A DNA stretch of 64,000 nt from an uncultured Eubacteriales bacterium (GTDB lineage: Bacteria > Bacillota > Clostridia > Oscillospirales > Acutalibacteraceae): assembly GCA_934486615.1 (NCBI GenBank), contig CAKSQO010000007.1, forward strand, positions 59,447-123,446. Reading direction: 5' to 3'. A program made the translations under genes and the position numbers. Shown here in pieces: positions 56,825 through 64,000 of this stretch. Numbering within the stretch: the stretch's first letter is position 1; each line of letters opens with the position of its first letter. The notes below the pieces were generated by a model. The model had not been told where the DNA came from and made no database searches. It worked only from the letters and a program-made list of their open reading frames with translations.

Positions 56825-57807
56825 GCAGGCAGCGCACCGCTCCCAATGGGAGCTATCAAAGGTACAAAAAAGGCCGCCCGACAACGACTTTCTGCGTCAT
56901 TATGGCGCTCATCGTCGCTGCGGCGGCCGTTATTCTCAGTCTGCCCGAGTCAAACCTCAGCTGGCGCACCGTCTACTCCGACGCAGGGCTCAAGCCCGAG
57001 GGGGAAAACGGCAGCTGCATCTATTATCTCGACGTCGGGCAGGCCGACTGCACCGCGTTTGTCAGCGACTCGGCCGCAGGGCTTATCGACTGCGGCGACC
57101 GCAGCTCGGGCGGTGACATTGCCGACGAGCTGCGTGCAAAAGGCATCGAGAGCCTCGCGTTCATCATAATCACCCACGCGCACGACGACCACCTCGGCGG
57201 TCTGCTCGGGCTGCTTGAAAAGATGCAGGTCGACACGCTCTTTCTCTCCGACACCGTCGGCGAGGGTGAGGAGAACGAGGATATGTTCGACGCCGTTTTC
57301 GAGGCGTGCGACAAGCACTCGGTCAAGCTCGACTCGCTCTCGAAGGGCGACAGCCTGACACTCGGCGAGTTCAGCTTCAACGTGCTCGCCCTCGATAAGA
57401 CAGACGAGGACGTAAACGACCGCTCCGCCGTCGTCAGGGTCGAATGCGGAGACAACGCGTTCCTGTTTACGGGCGACGCGTCGAGCAAGGTCGAAAGCGA
57501 GCTTATCGCCTCGCACGCCGAGCTTAGCTGCGACATTCTCAAGGCGGGTCATCACGGCAGCCGATACTCGACGAGCGCCGACTTCCTGCGCGCGACAAAT
57601 CCGGGGCTGATAATCTTCTCCTGCGGTCTGGACAACTCCTACTCCCACCCGTCCGAGAGCACCCTCGAGCGTGTCCGACGGGCGGGCGTCGACTACTTCC
57701 GTACCGATTATAACGGCACAATAACCGTCGACGCAAAAGAGCTGGTCGCCTCCTGCGAGAAAGGCGAAATAACCTCCCCCGCAGGCCGCCTAAAGGCCGC
57801 CGCGTAA
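56821..57807 (+). CDS. ComEC/Rec2-type MBL-fold protein, membrane-anchored
   Basis: 328 residues. One N-terminal helix (TFCVIMALIVAAAAVILSL), then a metallo-beta-lactamase domain like the C-terminal part of ComEC: YYLDVGQADCTAFV, THAHDDHLGGLLGL, FLFTGDAS and KAGHHGSRYSTS. The ComEC competence helices are missing, so it is a stand-alone domain of unknown substrate, probably outside the membrane. It shares four bases with spoIIIE and ends its operon. Confidence 0.92.
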   Translation: MSRQRTAPNGSYQRYKKGRPTTTFCVIMALIVAAAAVILSLPESNLSWRTVYSDAGLKPEGENGSCIYYLDVGQADCTAFVSDSAAGLIDCGDRSSGGDIADELRAKGIESLAFIIITHAHDDHLGGLLGLLEKMQVDTLFLSDTVGEGEENEDMFDAVFEACDKHSVKLDSLSKGDSLTLGEFSFNVLALDKTDEDVNDRSAVVRVECGDNAFLFTGDASSKVESELIASHAELSCDILKAGHHGSRYSTSADFLRATNPGLIIFSCGLDNSYSHPSESTLERVRRAGVDYFRTDYNGTITVDAKELVASCEKGEITSPAGRLKAAA

Positions 57808-57811
57808 ACAG

Positions 57812-57890
57812 GCGGTTTATCCGCGCCGCCGAGGGCGGTTTGGCCGCAGCATTAGCGGTTTATCCGCGCCGCCGAGGGCGGTTTGGCCGC
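57812..57890. repeat. 36-bp exact direct repeat
   Basis: Identical 36-base units at 57812-57847 and 57855-57890, start-to-start 43 bases, begin GCGGTTTATCCGCGCCGCCG. They follow the ComEC-type gene by four bases; the second overlaps the end of the AraC remnant. Confidence 0.92.
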
Positions 57891-58139
57891 GACGAACACG
57901 CCGACCTGCTCGGCCGGACGCACCTGACTGCGCGTGAAGCTGCGCGCCTTTGAATCGGTGTCGAGCGCGCTCAAAAACAACAGCAGCTTAAGGATTTTTA
58001 CCTTAAAACGGCCCTTGCGTATCCCCTCTGGTACGGAGTAAAGCTCCGAAAAAATGTGCACGACCGAAACGGTCGAGCGCGGCAAGCTTTTTCCGAGCCG
58101 CAGACTGCCGCCGTATGTACGGTGACAGAGGCCTTTCGC
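57888..58139 (-). pseudogene. Remnant of an AraC-family regulator
   Basis: An 84-codon minus-strand stretch reads GLCHRTYGGSLRLGKSLP, then HIFSELYSVPEGIRKGRFKV, KILKLLLFLSALD and RSFTRSQV. This resembles the segment just before the helix-turn-helix in clostridial AraC-type regulators (PEEIR...KxKVLELLLFLS...YFTRSQV). N-terminal start, the helix-turn-helix domain and a ribosome-binding site are missing; the 36-bp repeat cuts its end. The family match is from memory and unverified. Confidence 0.5.
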
Positions 58140-58158
58140 GGCGGGTGACCGATTTCTC

Positions 58159-58187
58159 TTGATAAGACCGCCCGTATGTGCTAAAAT
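58159..58187 (+). promoter_or_regulatory. Promoter of ktrB-ktrA
   Basis: TTGATA, 17-bp spacer, TAAAAT. Leader of about 66 bases before the ktrB ATG. Confidence 0.7.
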
Positions 58188-58259
58188 ATAGGTTGCCGCG
58201 CCGACAGGACTTTTAAAGTGCAAAGCGCGGCTTAAATACCAACGAAAAGCGGTCCTTAT

Positions 58260-59621
58260 ATGACTAAAAACAAAAAGCTGCGGCTTTCGACCGCGCAGCT
58301 GATACTGCTCGGCTTCCTCGGGGTGATACTCGCGGGCAGTGCCGTGCTCATGCTCCCCGTTTCCGTAAAAAGCGGGGTGAAGGTCGGCTATCTCGACGCA
58401 CTGTTCACCTCCGTCACCGCAACGTGCGTGACGGGGCTTGTGACTGTCGAAACCGCTGCAACGTGGAGCGTATTCGGACAGGCGGTCATTCTGGTGCTCA
58501 TTCAGATCGGCGGCCTCGGCGTTATAACCGTAATGTCGTGGCTGATGATGCTTATGCACCGCAAGATCGGCATCTCAAGCCGTCTGCTGATTCAGGACGC
58601 GTTCAACCTGAACACCATGTCGGGTCTTATCCGCTTTGTAAAGAACGTGACCGCAGGCACGCTGCTGGTCGAGCTTGTCGGAGCGCTCAGCTATATGACG
58701 CGCTTTGTGCCCGAGTTCGGCGCGCGCGGGGTGTGGATCTCGGTCTTTAACTCCGTGTCGGCGTTTTGCAACGCAGGGATAGATATAATCGGCAGCGACA
58801 GCCTTGCGCCCTACGCGGGCGACTTTGTCGTCAACCTCACCACCTGCATACTCATCGTCATGGGAGGAATCGGCTACATCGTCTGGTGGGACGTGCTGCA
58901 CGCCGTCAAACGGCGAGCCCACAGCCGCGCGCACATCTGGCCGGGTCTGTCGCTGCACACCAAAATTGCGCTGAGCGTTACGCTCGGACTTTTGGTTTTC
59001 GGCGCGGCGGGCTTTTTCGTGCTTGAATATAACAACCCGCTCACCCTCGGACCGATGAGCCTGCCGCAGAAGATCGGCGCGGCTGTGTTCCAGTCAGTCA
59101 CGACGAGGACGGCGGGCTTCTGCACCGTCGCACAGCAAAATCTGACCAACGCGTCGGCGATACTCTCGCTTTTGCTTATGTTCATCGGCGGCTCGCCCGT
59201 CGGCACTGCGGGAGGGATAAAGACCGTCACCGCAGCGGTAATGTTCGTGACCGCGATATCGGTCGTGCGCGGAAAGTCGGACGTTGAGCTGTTCCACCGC
59301 AATCTGAGTGAAAGCTCGATCCGCAAGGCGACGGCCGTGATGTGCTGCTCGTTTTTGACCGCGTTCGCGTCGACCGTGCTGCTTGCGGCCATGACCGACG
59401 CGTCGGCAATCGACATAATCTACGAAACCGTCAGCGCCACCGCGACGGTGGGACTTACGCGCAACCTGACCGCGCAGCTGACCGACGTCGGCAAAATAAT
59501 CATCTGCTTTACAATGTACTTCGGGCGCGTCGGCCCGATATCGCTTGCCGTCGCCTTGAGCGGCAATGGCAAAAGTGATAATGCGATAATAAATCCGACC
59601 GAGGAAATAAGCGTCGGCTGA
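58260..59621 (+). CDS. ktrB: TrkH/KtrB-type potassium uptake channel subunit
   Basis: 453 residues, a KtrB-like length. Repeated pore loops include DALFTSVTATCVTGLVTV, NSVSAFCNAGIDI, SVTTRTAGFCTV and ETVSATATVGLTRNLTA, each with a filter glycine. N-terminal LSTAQLILLGFLGVILAGSA is the first helix. It conducts K+ (with Na+) across the membrane with the cytoplasmic RCK partner encoded 14 bases downstream. Confidence 0.95.
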   Translation: MTKNKKLRLSTAQLILLGFLGVILAGSAVLMLPVSVKSGVKVGYLDALFTSVTATCVTGLVTVETAATWSVFGQAVILVLIQIGGLGVITVMSWLMMLMHRKIGISSRLLIQDAFNLNTMSGLIRFVKNVTAGTLLVELVGALSYMTRFVPEFGARGVWISVFNSVSAFCNAGIDIIGSDSLAPYAGDFVVNLTTCILIVMGGIGYIVWWDVLHAVKRRAHSRAHIWPGLSLHTKIALSVTLGLLVFGAAGFFVLEYNNPLTLGPMSLPQKIGAAVFQSVTTRTAGFCTVAQQNLTNASAILSLLLMFIGGSPVGTAGGIKTVTAAVMFVTAISVVRGKSDVELFHRNLSESSIRKATAVMCCSFLTAFASTVLLAAMTDASAIDIIYETVSATATVGLTRNLTAQLTDVGKIIICFTMYFGRVGPISLAVALSGNGKSDNAIINPTEEISVG

Positions 59622-59635
59622 GGAGGAAGCTTAAA

Positions 59636-60286
59636 ATGAGTATCAACAAAACATATGCCGTTTTCGGTCTCGGCAGATACGGCAAGGCCGTCGCGGCGGA
59701 GCTGGTCGCAAACGGCGCCGAAGTGCTTGCGGTCGATTCGGACAAGTCGGCCGTCGACGACGCGGCAGCGCTCCTGCCCGTGTGCAAGTGCGCCGACGTG
59801 ACCGACCCCGACACCTTCAAGCGCCTCGGCATCTCGAACATCGACACCGTCGTCATCGCAATGGCGGGCAGCATGGAGGCAAGCGTTATGACCACGATGC
59901 TGTGCAAGGAAGCGGGCGTCAGCAACGTCATCGCAAAATGCAAGGACGAGATCCACGGCAGGATTTTAAGCCGCGTCGGTGCGGACAGGGTCTTGTTCCC
60001 CGAAACCGACTCCGGGCGCAGGCTTGCGAAGAACCTGCTCAGCTCCGGCTTTATTGATATGGCCGAAATATCCGACAAAGTCAGCGTGGTCGACATCGAG
60101 GTCAGACCCGACTGGGTTGGTAAGAGCCTGGCCGAGCTGCGCCTGCGCGAGAAGTTCTCGGTCAACGTCATCGCCGTCGTGCGCGACGGCAAGGCTGACA
60201 CCGCCATCAACCCCAGCGCTCCGATAAAGGCGGGTATGCACCTGATAGTGGTGGCCGACAAAGAAAAGCTGCGCAGGCTGAAATAA
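59636..60286 (+). CDS. ktrA: KtrA/TrkA RCK regulatory subunit
   Basis: 216 residues. RCK N-domain with the dinucleotide motif YAVFGLGRYGKAVAAELV and acidic DSDKSAVDDAA, then an RCK C-domain ending IKAGMHLIVVADKEKLRRLK. It senses ATP/ADP and, in many Firmicutes, c-di-AMP binds the C-domain; a darA gene in the window shows c-di-AMP signalling is likely. Operon partner of ktrB. Confidence 0.96.
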   Translation: MSINKTYAVFGLGRYGKAVAAELVANGAEVLAVDSDKSAVDDAAALLPVCKCADVTDPDTFKRLGISNIDTVVIAMAGSMEASVMTTMLCKEAGVSNVIAKCKDEIHGRILSRVGADRVLFPETDSGRRLAKNLLSSGFIDMAEISDKVSVVDIEVRPDWVGKSLAELRLREKFSVNVIAVVRDGKADTAINPSAPIKAGMHLIVVADKEKLRRLK

Positions 60287-60300
60287 AAACAAGCTGAAAA

Positions 60301-60341
60301 AGAGCACGTCCGAAGTTGCATTGACCTCGGACGTGTTCTTT
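60301..60341 (+). terminator. Terminator of ktrB-ktrA
   Basis: Thirteen-base-pair stem AGAGCACGTCCGA/TCGGACGTGTTCT (one G-U) with a TTATT tail, 15 bases after ktrA. Confidence 0.85.
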
Positions 60342-60508
60342 ATTTATGTGATGAAATGATGTGCAAATTGCCGCTTAGCGAGTTGTTTCCCGTTCGGGAG
60401 GTGATGTGCAGGCTTATGGCTAAGCATTTCTTCCATCTGCCGCACAAGCAACATCCCGCGGCCGCACAAGCCGCTCATTGCTTCTCCTCTCGCCAAAAGC
60501 GGCAAACC

Positions 60509-61354
60509 TCAACCCAAATACTCCCTTATTTCCTCAAGTCGCTCCTCGGCAGCCGCGCGACCCGCTTCGTACGCCGCGCGCAGCTTCCCGGGGTCCTTCT
60601 CAATGCGGCCGACGGGCAGCTTCTCCTTCGGCCTGATGACGAGCAGCCGCCCCGCGCGCTCCTCGGCGGCGACGAAGTCCAGCTCGGCGTTGTACATCTC
60701 GTGCCTGCGTCCCGCCGCCGCGACAAAGTCGGGATAGCGCTTATAAACGCGCTCTATCATCGGCATCAGCGGATTCCTTCCCTTGCGGTAGCCGAGCGGC
60801 TGCGTCAGCACTGCGACCGGACGGTCATAGCCCGCATCTGTCATAAACCTGACGGGGATAGAGTCGCTTATCCCGCCGTCGAGCAGCTTCTGCCCGTCGA
60901 TTTCGACAATTTTCGAGACAAGCGGCATACTCGCCGACGCCCTTATCCAGTCGAAGCCGTGCCCGTCGCGCCCCGCGTACTCGTGATAGACGGGCTTGCC
61001 CGTCTCAACATCGGTGCAAACGACGTAAAACTTCATCGGGTCGTTCTCGAACGCTTCAAAGTCGAACACGTCGTACTTATTCGGCACTTCGCCGTAGCAA
61101 AAATCGCGATTATAGATGTCGCCCGTTTTTATCAGCGAGCGCAGCCCGCAGTAGCGCTTGTCGCGGCAAAAGCGCGTGTTGTAGCGCAGCACGCGCCCGA
61201 TCTGGTGCGACTTTATATTGCAGCCGAACGCCGCTCCCGCCGACACTCCCACCGCGCCGTCAAAGGTTATCCCGTGCTCCATAAACACGTCGATGACCCC
61301 CGCGGTGAACAGCCCGCGCATAGCGCCGCCCTCCATTACAAGTCCTGTTTTCAT
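60509..61354 (-). CDS. Patatin-like phospholipase family protein
   Basis: 281 residues from the ATG at 61352-61354, after GGAG. Catalytic dyad motifs: GGAMRGLFTAGVIDVF (oxyanion hole), GVSAGAAFG (serine nucleophile) and the DGG aspartate in KLLDGGISDSIPV. These hydrolases act on lipids or acyl esters; the RssA/YlbK-like cytoplasmic group often lacks a signal, as here. It is a single-gene unit, convergent with ktrA. Confidence 0.94.
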   Translation of the reverse strand: MKTGLVMEGGAMRGLFTAGVIDVFMEHGITFDGAVGVSAGAAFGCNIKSHQIGRVLRYNTRFCRDKRYCGLRSLIKTGDIYNRDFCYGEVPNKYDVFDFEAFENDPMKFYVVCTDVETGKPVYHEYAGRDGHGFDWIRASASMPLVSKIVEIDGQKLLDGGISDSIPVRFMTDAGYDRPVAVLTQPLGYRKGRNPLMPMIERVYKRYPDFVAAAGRRHEMYNAELDFVAAEERAGRLLVIRPKEKLPVGRIEKDPGKLRAAYEAGRAAAEERLEEIREYLG

Positions 61355-61406
61355 AGCATTTTCTCCGTAAATTTCCACCGCAGAGCCGGCTTAGATCTTA
61401 AAATCA

Positions 61407-61436
61407 AGTATACCACTTTTTTACTCCTTCGGTCAA
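61407..61436 (-). promoter_or_regulatory. Promoter of the patatin gene
   Basis: Minus strand: TTGACC, 18-bp spacer, TATACT. Confidence 0.6.
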
Positions 61437-61516
61437 GGCAGAGCGGACTTTTTTCGCCCCGCTGCCTCACAGAAAAATCGACTTTACGCGAATTTTACAA
61501 AACTGAGGTTTTAGAT

Positions 61517-61545
61517 TTGACATAAATTTTATATCCTTATAAAAG
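61517..61545 (+). promoter_or_regulatory. Possible promoter of the second Na/Pi transporter
   Basis: Perfect TTGACA; -10 could be TATAAA at 15-bp spacing (61538-61543) or TAAAAG at 17. Short spacing may mean an activator is needed. Confidence 0.5.
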
Positions 61546-61594
61546 AGAAGAATTGAAAAGAGCAGGCCGACGGAAAGGCCGGTAAGGAGAAAGA

Positions 61595-63364
61595 ATGGAC
61601 ATATTCGATTTTTTGACGATGATAGGCGGGCTGAGCATCTTCCTGTTCGGTATGAGCCTTATGGGACAGGCGCTTGAGCGCCGCGCGGGCAGCGGATTGC
61701 GCAAAGCGCTCAACAAGATGACCTCGGGCGTCGCGGCGGGCTTCGCCACCGGACTGGGAGTGACTGCGGTCATCCAGTCGTCCTCCGCGACCACGGTTAT
61801 GGTGGTCGGCTTCGTAAACTCGGGGCTTATGACGCTGCGGCAGGCGATAAACGTCATCATGGGCGCAAACGTCGGCACGACCGTCACCGCGTGGCTGCTA
61901 AGCCTCGGCGGCATAAGCGGCGAAAGCGTGTTTGTGCGGCTGCTCAAGCCCTCGTCTTTCACACCCGTGCTGGCACTGATAGGCGTTATCCTCTATATGT
62001 TCTGCAAAAGCGAGAAGAAAAAGGACTCGGGCGTTATCCTGCTCGGCTTTGCGACCCTGATGATGGGTATGGAGACGATGAGCAATGCCGTCGTGGGACT
62101 CAAGGACGTGCCCGCGTTCACCGAAATATTCATTATGTTCAAGAATCCCGTGCTCGGTATGCTGGCGGGAGCGGTGCTGACGGCGATAATCCAGTCGTCC
62201 TCAGCCTCGGTCGGCATATTGCAGGCGCTCGCCGCGACGGGAGCCGTCAGCTATTCGGCGGCGATCCCCATTATAATGGGGCAGAACATCGGCACCTGCA
62301 TAACCGCGATGATCTCGTCTGTCGGCACAAGCAAAAACGCCAAGCGCGCAGCCGTCGTCCACCTGATGTTCAACGTCATCGGAGTTGCGGTGCTGCTGAC
62401 GGTGTTCTGCATCGTCCGCGCCGCCTTCGCCCCCGCGATTTTGAACAATCCCGCCACAATGTACGGCATCGCCGTCGTGCACTCGGTGTTCAACATCATC
62501 TGCACCGCGCTGCTGCTCCCTGCGGGCGGGCTGCTTGAGAAGCTGGCCAAGCGCATTGTGCCCGACTCGAAGAAAGCCGAGCCGCTCAGCGAGCTTGACG
62601 AGCGCCTGTTCGCCACGCCGTCGCTTGCGCTGCAGCAGGCGCGCGATAAGGCGGTCGAAATGGCCGAGTGCGCCGTGAGCGCGCTTAACCGCTCGCTTGA
62701 AGCGCTTGTACGCTTGACTCCCAAGCTTGCCGACGAAATACGCGGCAAAGAGGAGCTGTGTGACAAATATGAGGATATGATCGGAACGTACCTCGTCAAG
62801 CTGAGTGCGCTGAAAATGGGCGAGGACGAGAGCGAGGAGGCCGCTGCACTGCTGAAGGTCATCGGTGACTTTGAGCGCATCTCCGACCACGCTGTCGGCA
62901 TACTCGAGGCCGCCGAGGAGCTGAATGATAAGCACCTGAGCTTCTCACCCGACGCAAGGGGCGAGCTCGGTACAATCTCAAGCGCCGTCGGATGCATACT
63001 CGAGCTGACCCTCTCGGCGTTCAAGGCGAACAGCCCCGAAGCGGCGGCGGACGTCGAGCCGCTCGAACAGGTCATCGACCGCCTGAAAGAGCAGCTGCGC
63101 ACCAACCACATTCTGCGTATGCAGCAGGAAAAGTGCAGTATTGAGGCGGGCTTCGTCTGGTCGGATCTGCTGACCGACTTCGAGCGTACCTCCGACCACT
63201 GCTCCAACATCGCGGGCTGCGTCATCGACGCGGCGGCGCACAACCTGAACCTGCACGAAACGCTGCGCAAAGCCAAGCTGTCCGACGCAGACTTCGACAG
63301 GCGCTTCAGCGCCTACGCGAAGCGGTTCTGCCTGAATGAACAGCGGCGCGGTCTGCAGGACTGA
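61595..63364 (+). CDS. Na/Pi cotransporter with C-terminal PhoU-like domain (second copy)
   Basis: 589 residues. Repeat motifs VIQSSSATTVMVVGFVNSGL and IIQSSSASVGILQALAATG mark the Na/Pi cotransport halves; the PhoU-like tail has FERISDHAVGILEAAEE and FERTSDHCSNIAGCVIDAA. It has the same architecture as the gene at 7050-8813 and could be conditionally expressed. The ATG follows AAGGAG. Single-gene unit with a strong terminator after the minisatellite. Confidence 0.93.
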   Translation: MDIFDFLTMIGGLSIFLFGMSLMGQALERRAGSGLRKALNKMTSGVAAGFATGLGVTAVIQSSSATTVMVVGFVNSGLMTLRQAINVIMGANVGTTVTAWLLSLGGISGESVFVRLLKPSSFTPVLALIGVILYMFCKSEKKKDSGVILLGFATLMMGMETMSNAVVGLKDVPAFTEIFIMFKNPVLGMLAGAVLTAIIQSSSASVGILQALAATGAVSYSAAIPIIMGQNIGTCITAMISSVGTSKNAKRAAVVHLMFNVIGVAVLLTVFCIVRAAFAPAILNNPATMYGIAVVHSVFNIICTALLLPAGGLLEKLAKRIVPDSKKAEPLSELDERLFATPSLALQQARDKAVEMAECAVSALNRSLEALVRLTPKLADEIRGKEELCDKYEDMIGTYLVKLSALKMGEDESEEAAALLKVIGDFERISDHAVGILEAAEELNDKHLSFSPDARGELGTISSAVGCILELTLSAFKANSPEAAADVEPLEQVIDRLKEQLRTNHILRMQQEKCSIEAGFVWSDLLTDFERTSDHCSNIAGCVIDAAAHNLNLHETLRKAKLSDADFDRRFSAYAKRFCLNEQRRGLQD

Positions 63365-63473
63365 GTACCGTCCGATGCTCGCAGCGCAGTATTATATCGC
63401 AACGCCCGCAAACACTCCGCATAGAATTATTCCACCGCCGAATTTACGCATCCGACCCCGCACGGCCAAATTC

Positions 63474-63563
63474 ACACATCCCGCAAACACACATCCCGCA
63501 AACGCACATCCCCGCAAACACAATCCCCGCAAATCCCGCAAACGCACATCCCACAAACACACA
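63474..63563. repeat. Minisatellite of CACATCCCGCAAACG-like units
   Basis: About six imperfect 13-15-base units with CATCCCGCAAAC cores. No start signals; the GC-poor strand has no recognisable protein. Confidence 0.85.
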
Positions 63564-63564
63564 G

Positions 63565-63607
63565 AAAAACGGCGCTTTGACTTTTTGCAGCTCAAAGCGC
63601 CGTTTTT
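63565..63607 (+). terminator. Terminator of the second Na/Pi transporter
   Basis: Sixteen-base-pair stem AAAAACGGCGCTTTGA/TCAAAGCGCCGTTTTT with an 11-base loop and CTGTTTTTTG tail. Confidence 0.9.
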
Positions 63608-63622
63608 CTGTTTTTTGCATAT

Positions 63623-63769
63623 TTCGACCCTGAACTGCAGCTTATCATGCATGAGGGCAAGTGGGCGATGATCTCAAAGGGCAACGCTCCCGAAGTTCAT
63701 TTCGTCATTCATCATCCGAAGCTCCGCTCCGCGATCGAGAGCTTCATTCCCCCGCTCGTCGAGAGCTGA
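63623..63769 (+). pseudogene. Unrecognised C-terminal gene fragment
   Basis: A 48-residue stretch FDPELQLIMHEGKWAMISK, then PEVHFVIHHPKLRSAIESF and a final PPLVES stop, looks like real protein rather than repeat sequence. No start or ribosome-binding site precedes it; the frame begins just after the terminator at 63565-63607. It may be the C-terminus of a helical regulator or ligand-binding protein cut by recombination. A short gene from ATG at 63644-63646 cannot be excluded. Family not recognised. Confidence 0.4.
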
Positions 63770-63779
63770 TTTATGCGTC

Positions 63780-63808
63780 ACGCCGCTCTTTTTACAAAGG
63801 AGCGGCGT
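63780..63808 (+). terminator. Terminator after the 63623-63769 fragment
   Basis: Nine-base-pair stem ACGCCGCTC/GAGCGGCGT, loop TTTTTACAAAG, tail TTTGCGATTTTT. Confidence 0.75.
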
Positions 63809-63867
63809 TTTGCGATTTTTAAGTTTTGCTTTATCCTGTAGTCCGCGCATATCCGTATAATCAAAAA

Positions 63868-63908
63868 AAGCCCTTTGAGAAAAGGATTTCTCCTCTCTCA
63901 AAGGGCTT
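63868..63908 (-). terminator. Terminator of a gene entering from the right
   Basis: AAGCCCTTTGAGA/TCTCAAAGGGCTT, 13 base pairs, with TTTTTTTGA on the minus strand. Confidence 0.75.
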
Positions 63909-63942
63909 GGTAAACTTGAAGTTACCGTTGTGAAGGTTATGC

Positions 63943-63999
63943 TCATTTTGCGTTATTACTCTTCCGAACTCCGTCATTCATTCTTTTCACTTTGCGTTT
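63943..63999 (-). CDS. Possible C-terminus of a gene beyond the right edge
   Basis: Eighteen codons, basic and asparagine rich, ending in TGA at 63943-63945, 35 bases before a strong minus-strand terminator. The terminator is the main reason to call it; the sequence alone is too short to identify. Confidence 0.3.
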   Translation of the reverse strand, partial: KRKVKRMNDGVRKSNNAK

Positions 64000-64000
64000 C

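Noticed and set aside
57852..58559. 235-codon minus-strand ORF taken as a full gene
   Set aside because: Its N-terminal part is antisense to ktrB; only the central stretch 57888-58139 looks protein-like and is kept as a remnant.

Overview
The window looks like chromosomal DNA of a GC-rich, spore-lineage Firmicute of the class Clostridia, most likely an Oscillospirales-type gut anaerobe (inference). The reasons are Bacillus-like gene order combined with high GC, sporulation genes (yabP, yabQ, a SpoVB-like flippase, spoIIIE), a cysteine T-box leader, a bacterial-type ferredoxin, and strong AGGAGG-type ribosome-binding sites with frequent GTG and TTG starts. I see no phage, transposase, CRISPR array, rRNA or tRNA. 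Most of the window is conserved housekeeping DNA. The accessory signal lies in the intergenic repeats and in a few unrecognised genes.

Layout. 1-1500: three tandem, unrecognised four-helix membrane proteins and a decayed fourth copy. 1563-6251: DUF6472 protein, ligA, lemA, DUF2207 membrane protein. 6358-9818: uridine kinase, a Na/Pi-PhoU transporter, then a 1 kb mosaic repeat island. 9826-11452: nitroreductase, a small conserved ORF, a zinc-ribbon TM2 protein. 11496-18142: a cysteine T-box operon, cysE-cysS-MATE-GH3. 18151-27832: pgsA-rimO-recX-recA and prmC-DUF1385-histidine kinase-response regulator-lipoprotein. 27834-32872: rsmI-trmN6-ferredoxin-ricT-holB-darA, interrupted by a 100-bp tandem repeat block. 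32884-35979: SRP RNA-dnaX-ybaB-recR. 36001-37721: an orphan fumarase alpha subunit and an aldose epimerase. 37831-43168: yabR-divIC-yabQ-yabP-yabO-HU-mazG-spoVB, as in Bacillus. 43178-51266: MTA/SAH nucleosidase, zinc-ribbon protein, hemZ-MBL-dtd-relA-recJ. 51317-57807: queH, a PF06541-like protein, tepA, uppP, spoIIIE, a ComEC-type beta-lactamase-fold protein. 57812-64000: an AraC-regulator remnant, ktrB-ktrA, a patatin, a second Na/Pi-PhoU transporter and a repeat-rich end.

Functional links. Replication and repair genes (ligA, recA, recX, recR, recJ, dnaX, holB) are spread through the window beside translation-quality genes (dtd, rimO, prmC, rsmI, trmN6, cysS). Second-messenger genes are relA and darA. 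Envelope and sporulation genes are uppP, the SpoVB-like flippase, divIC, yabP, yabQ, spoIIIE and pgsA. Three envelope-associated groups have no assigned role: the four-helix cluster at the left edge, the LemA-DUF2207 pair, and the two-component system with its FG-GAP-like lipoprotein. The T-box operon is unusual because it appears to put a MATE exporter and a domain-permuted GH3 glycosidase under cysteine control. Many promoters with near-consensus hexamers and 17-bp spacers are readable by eye and are listed.
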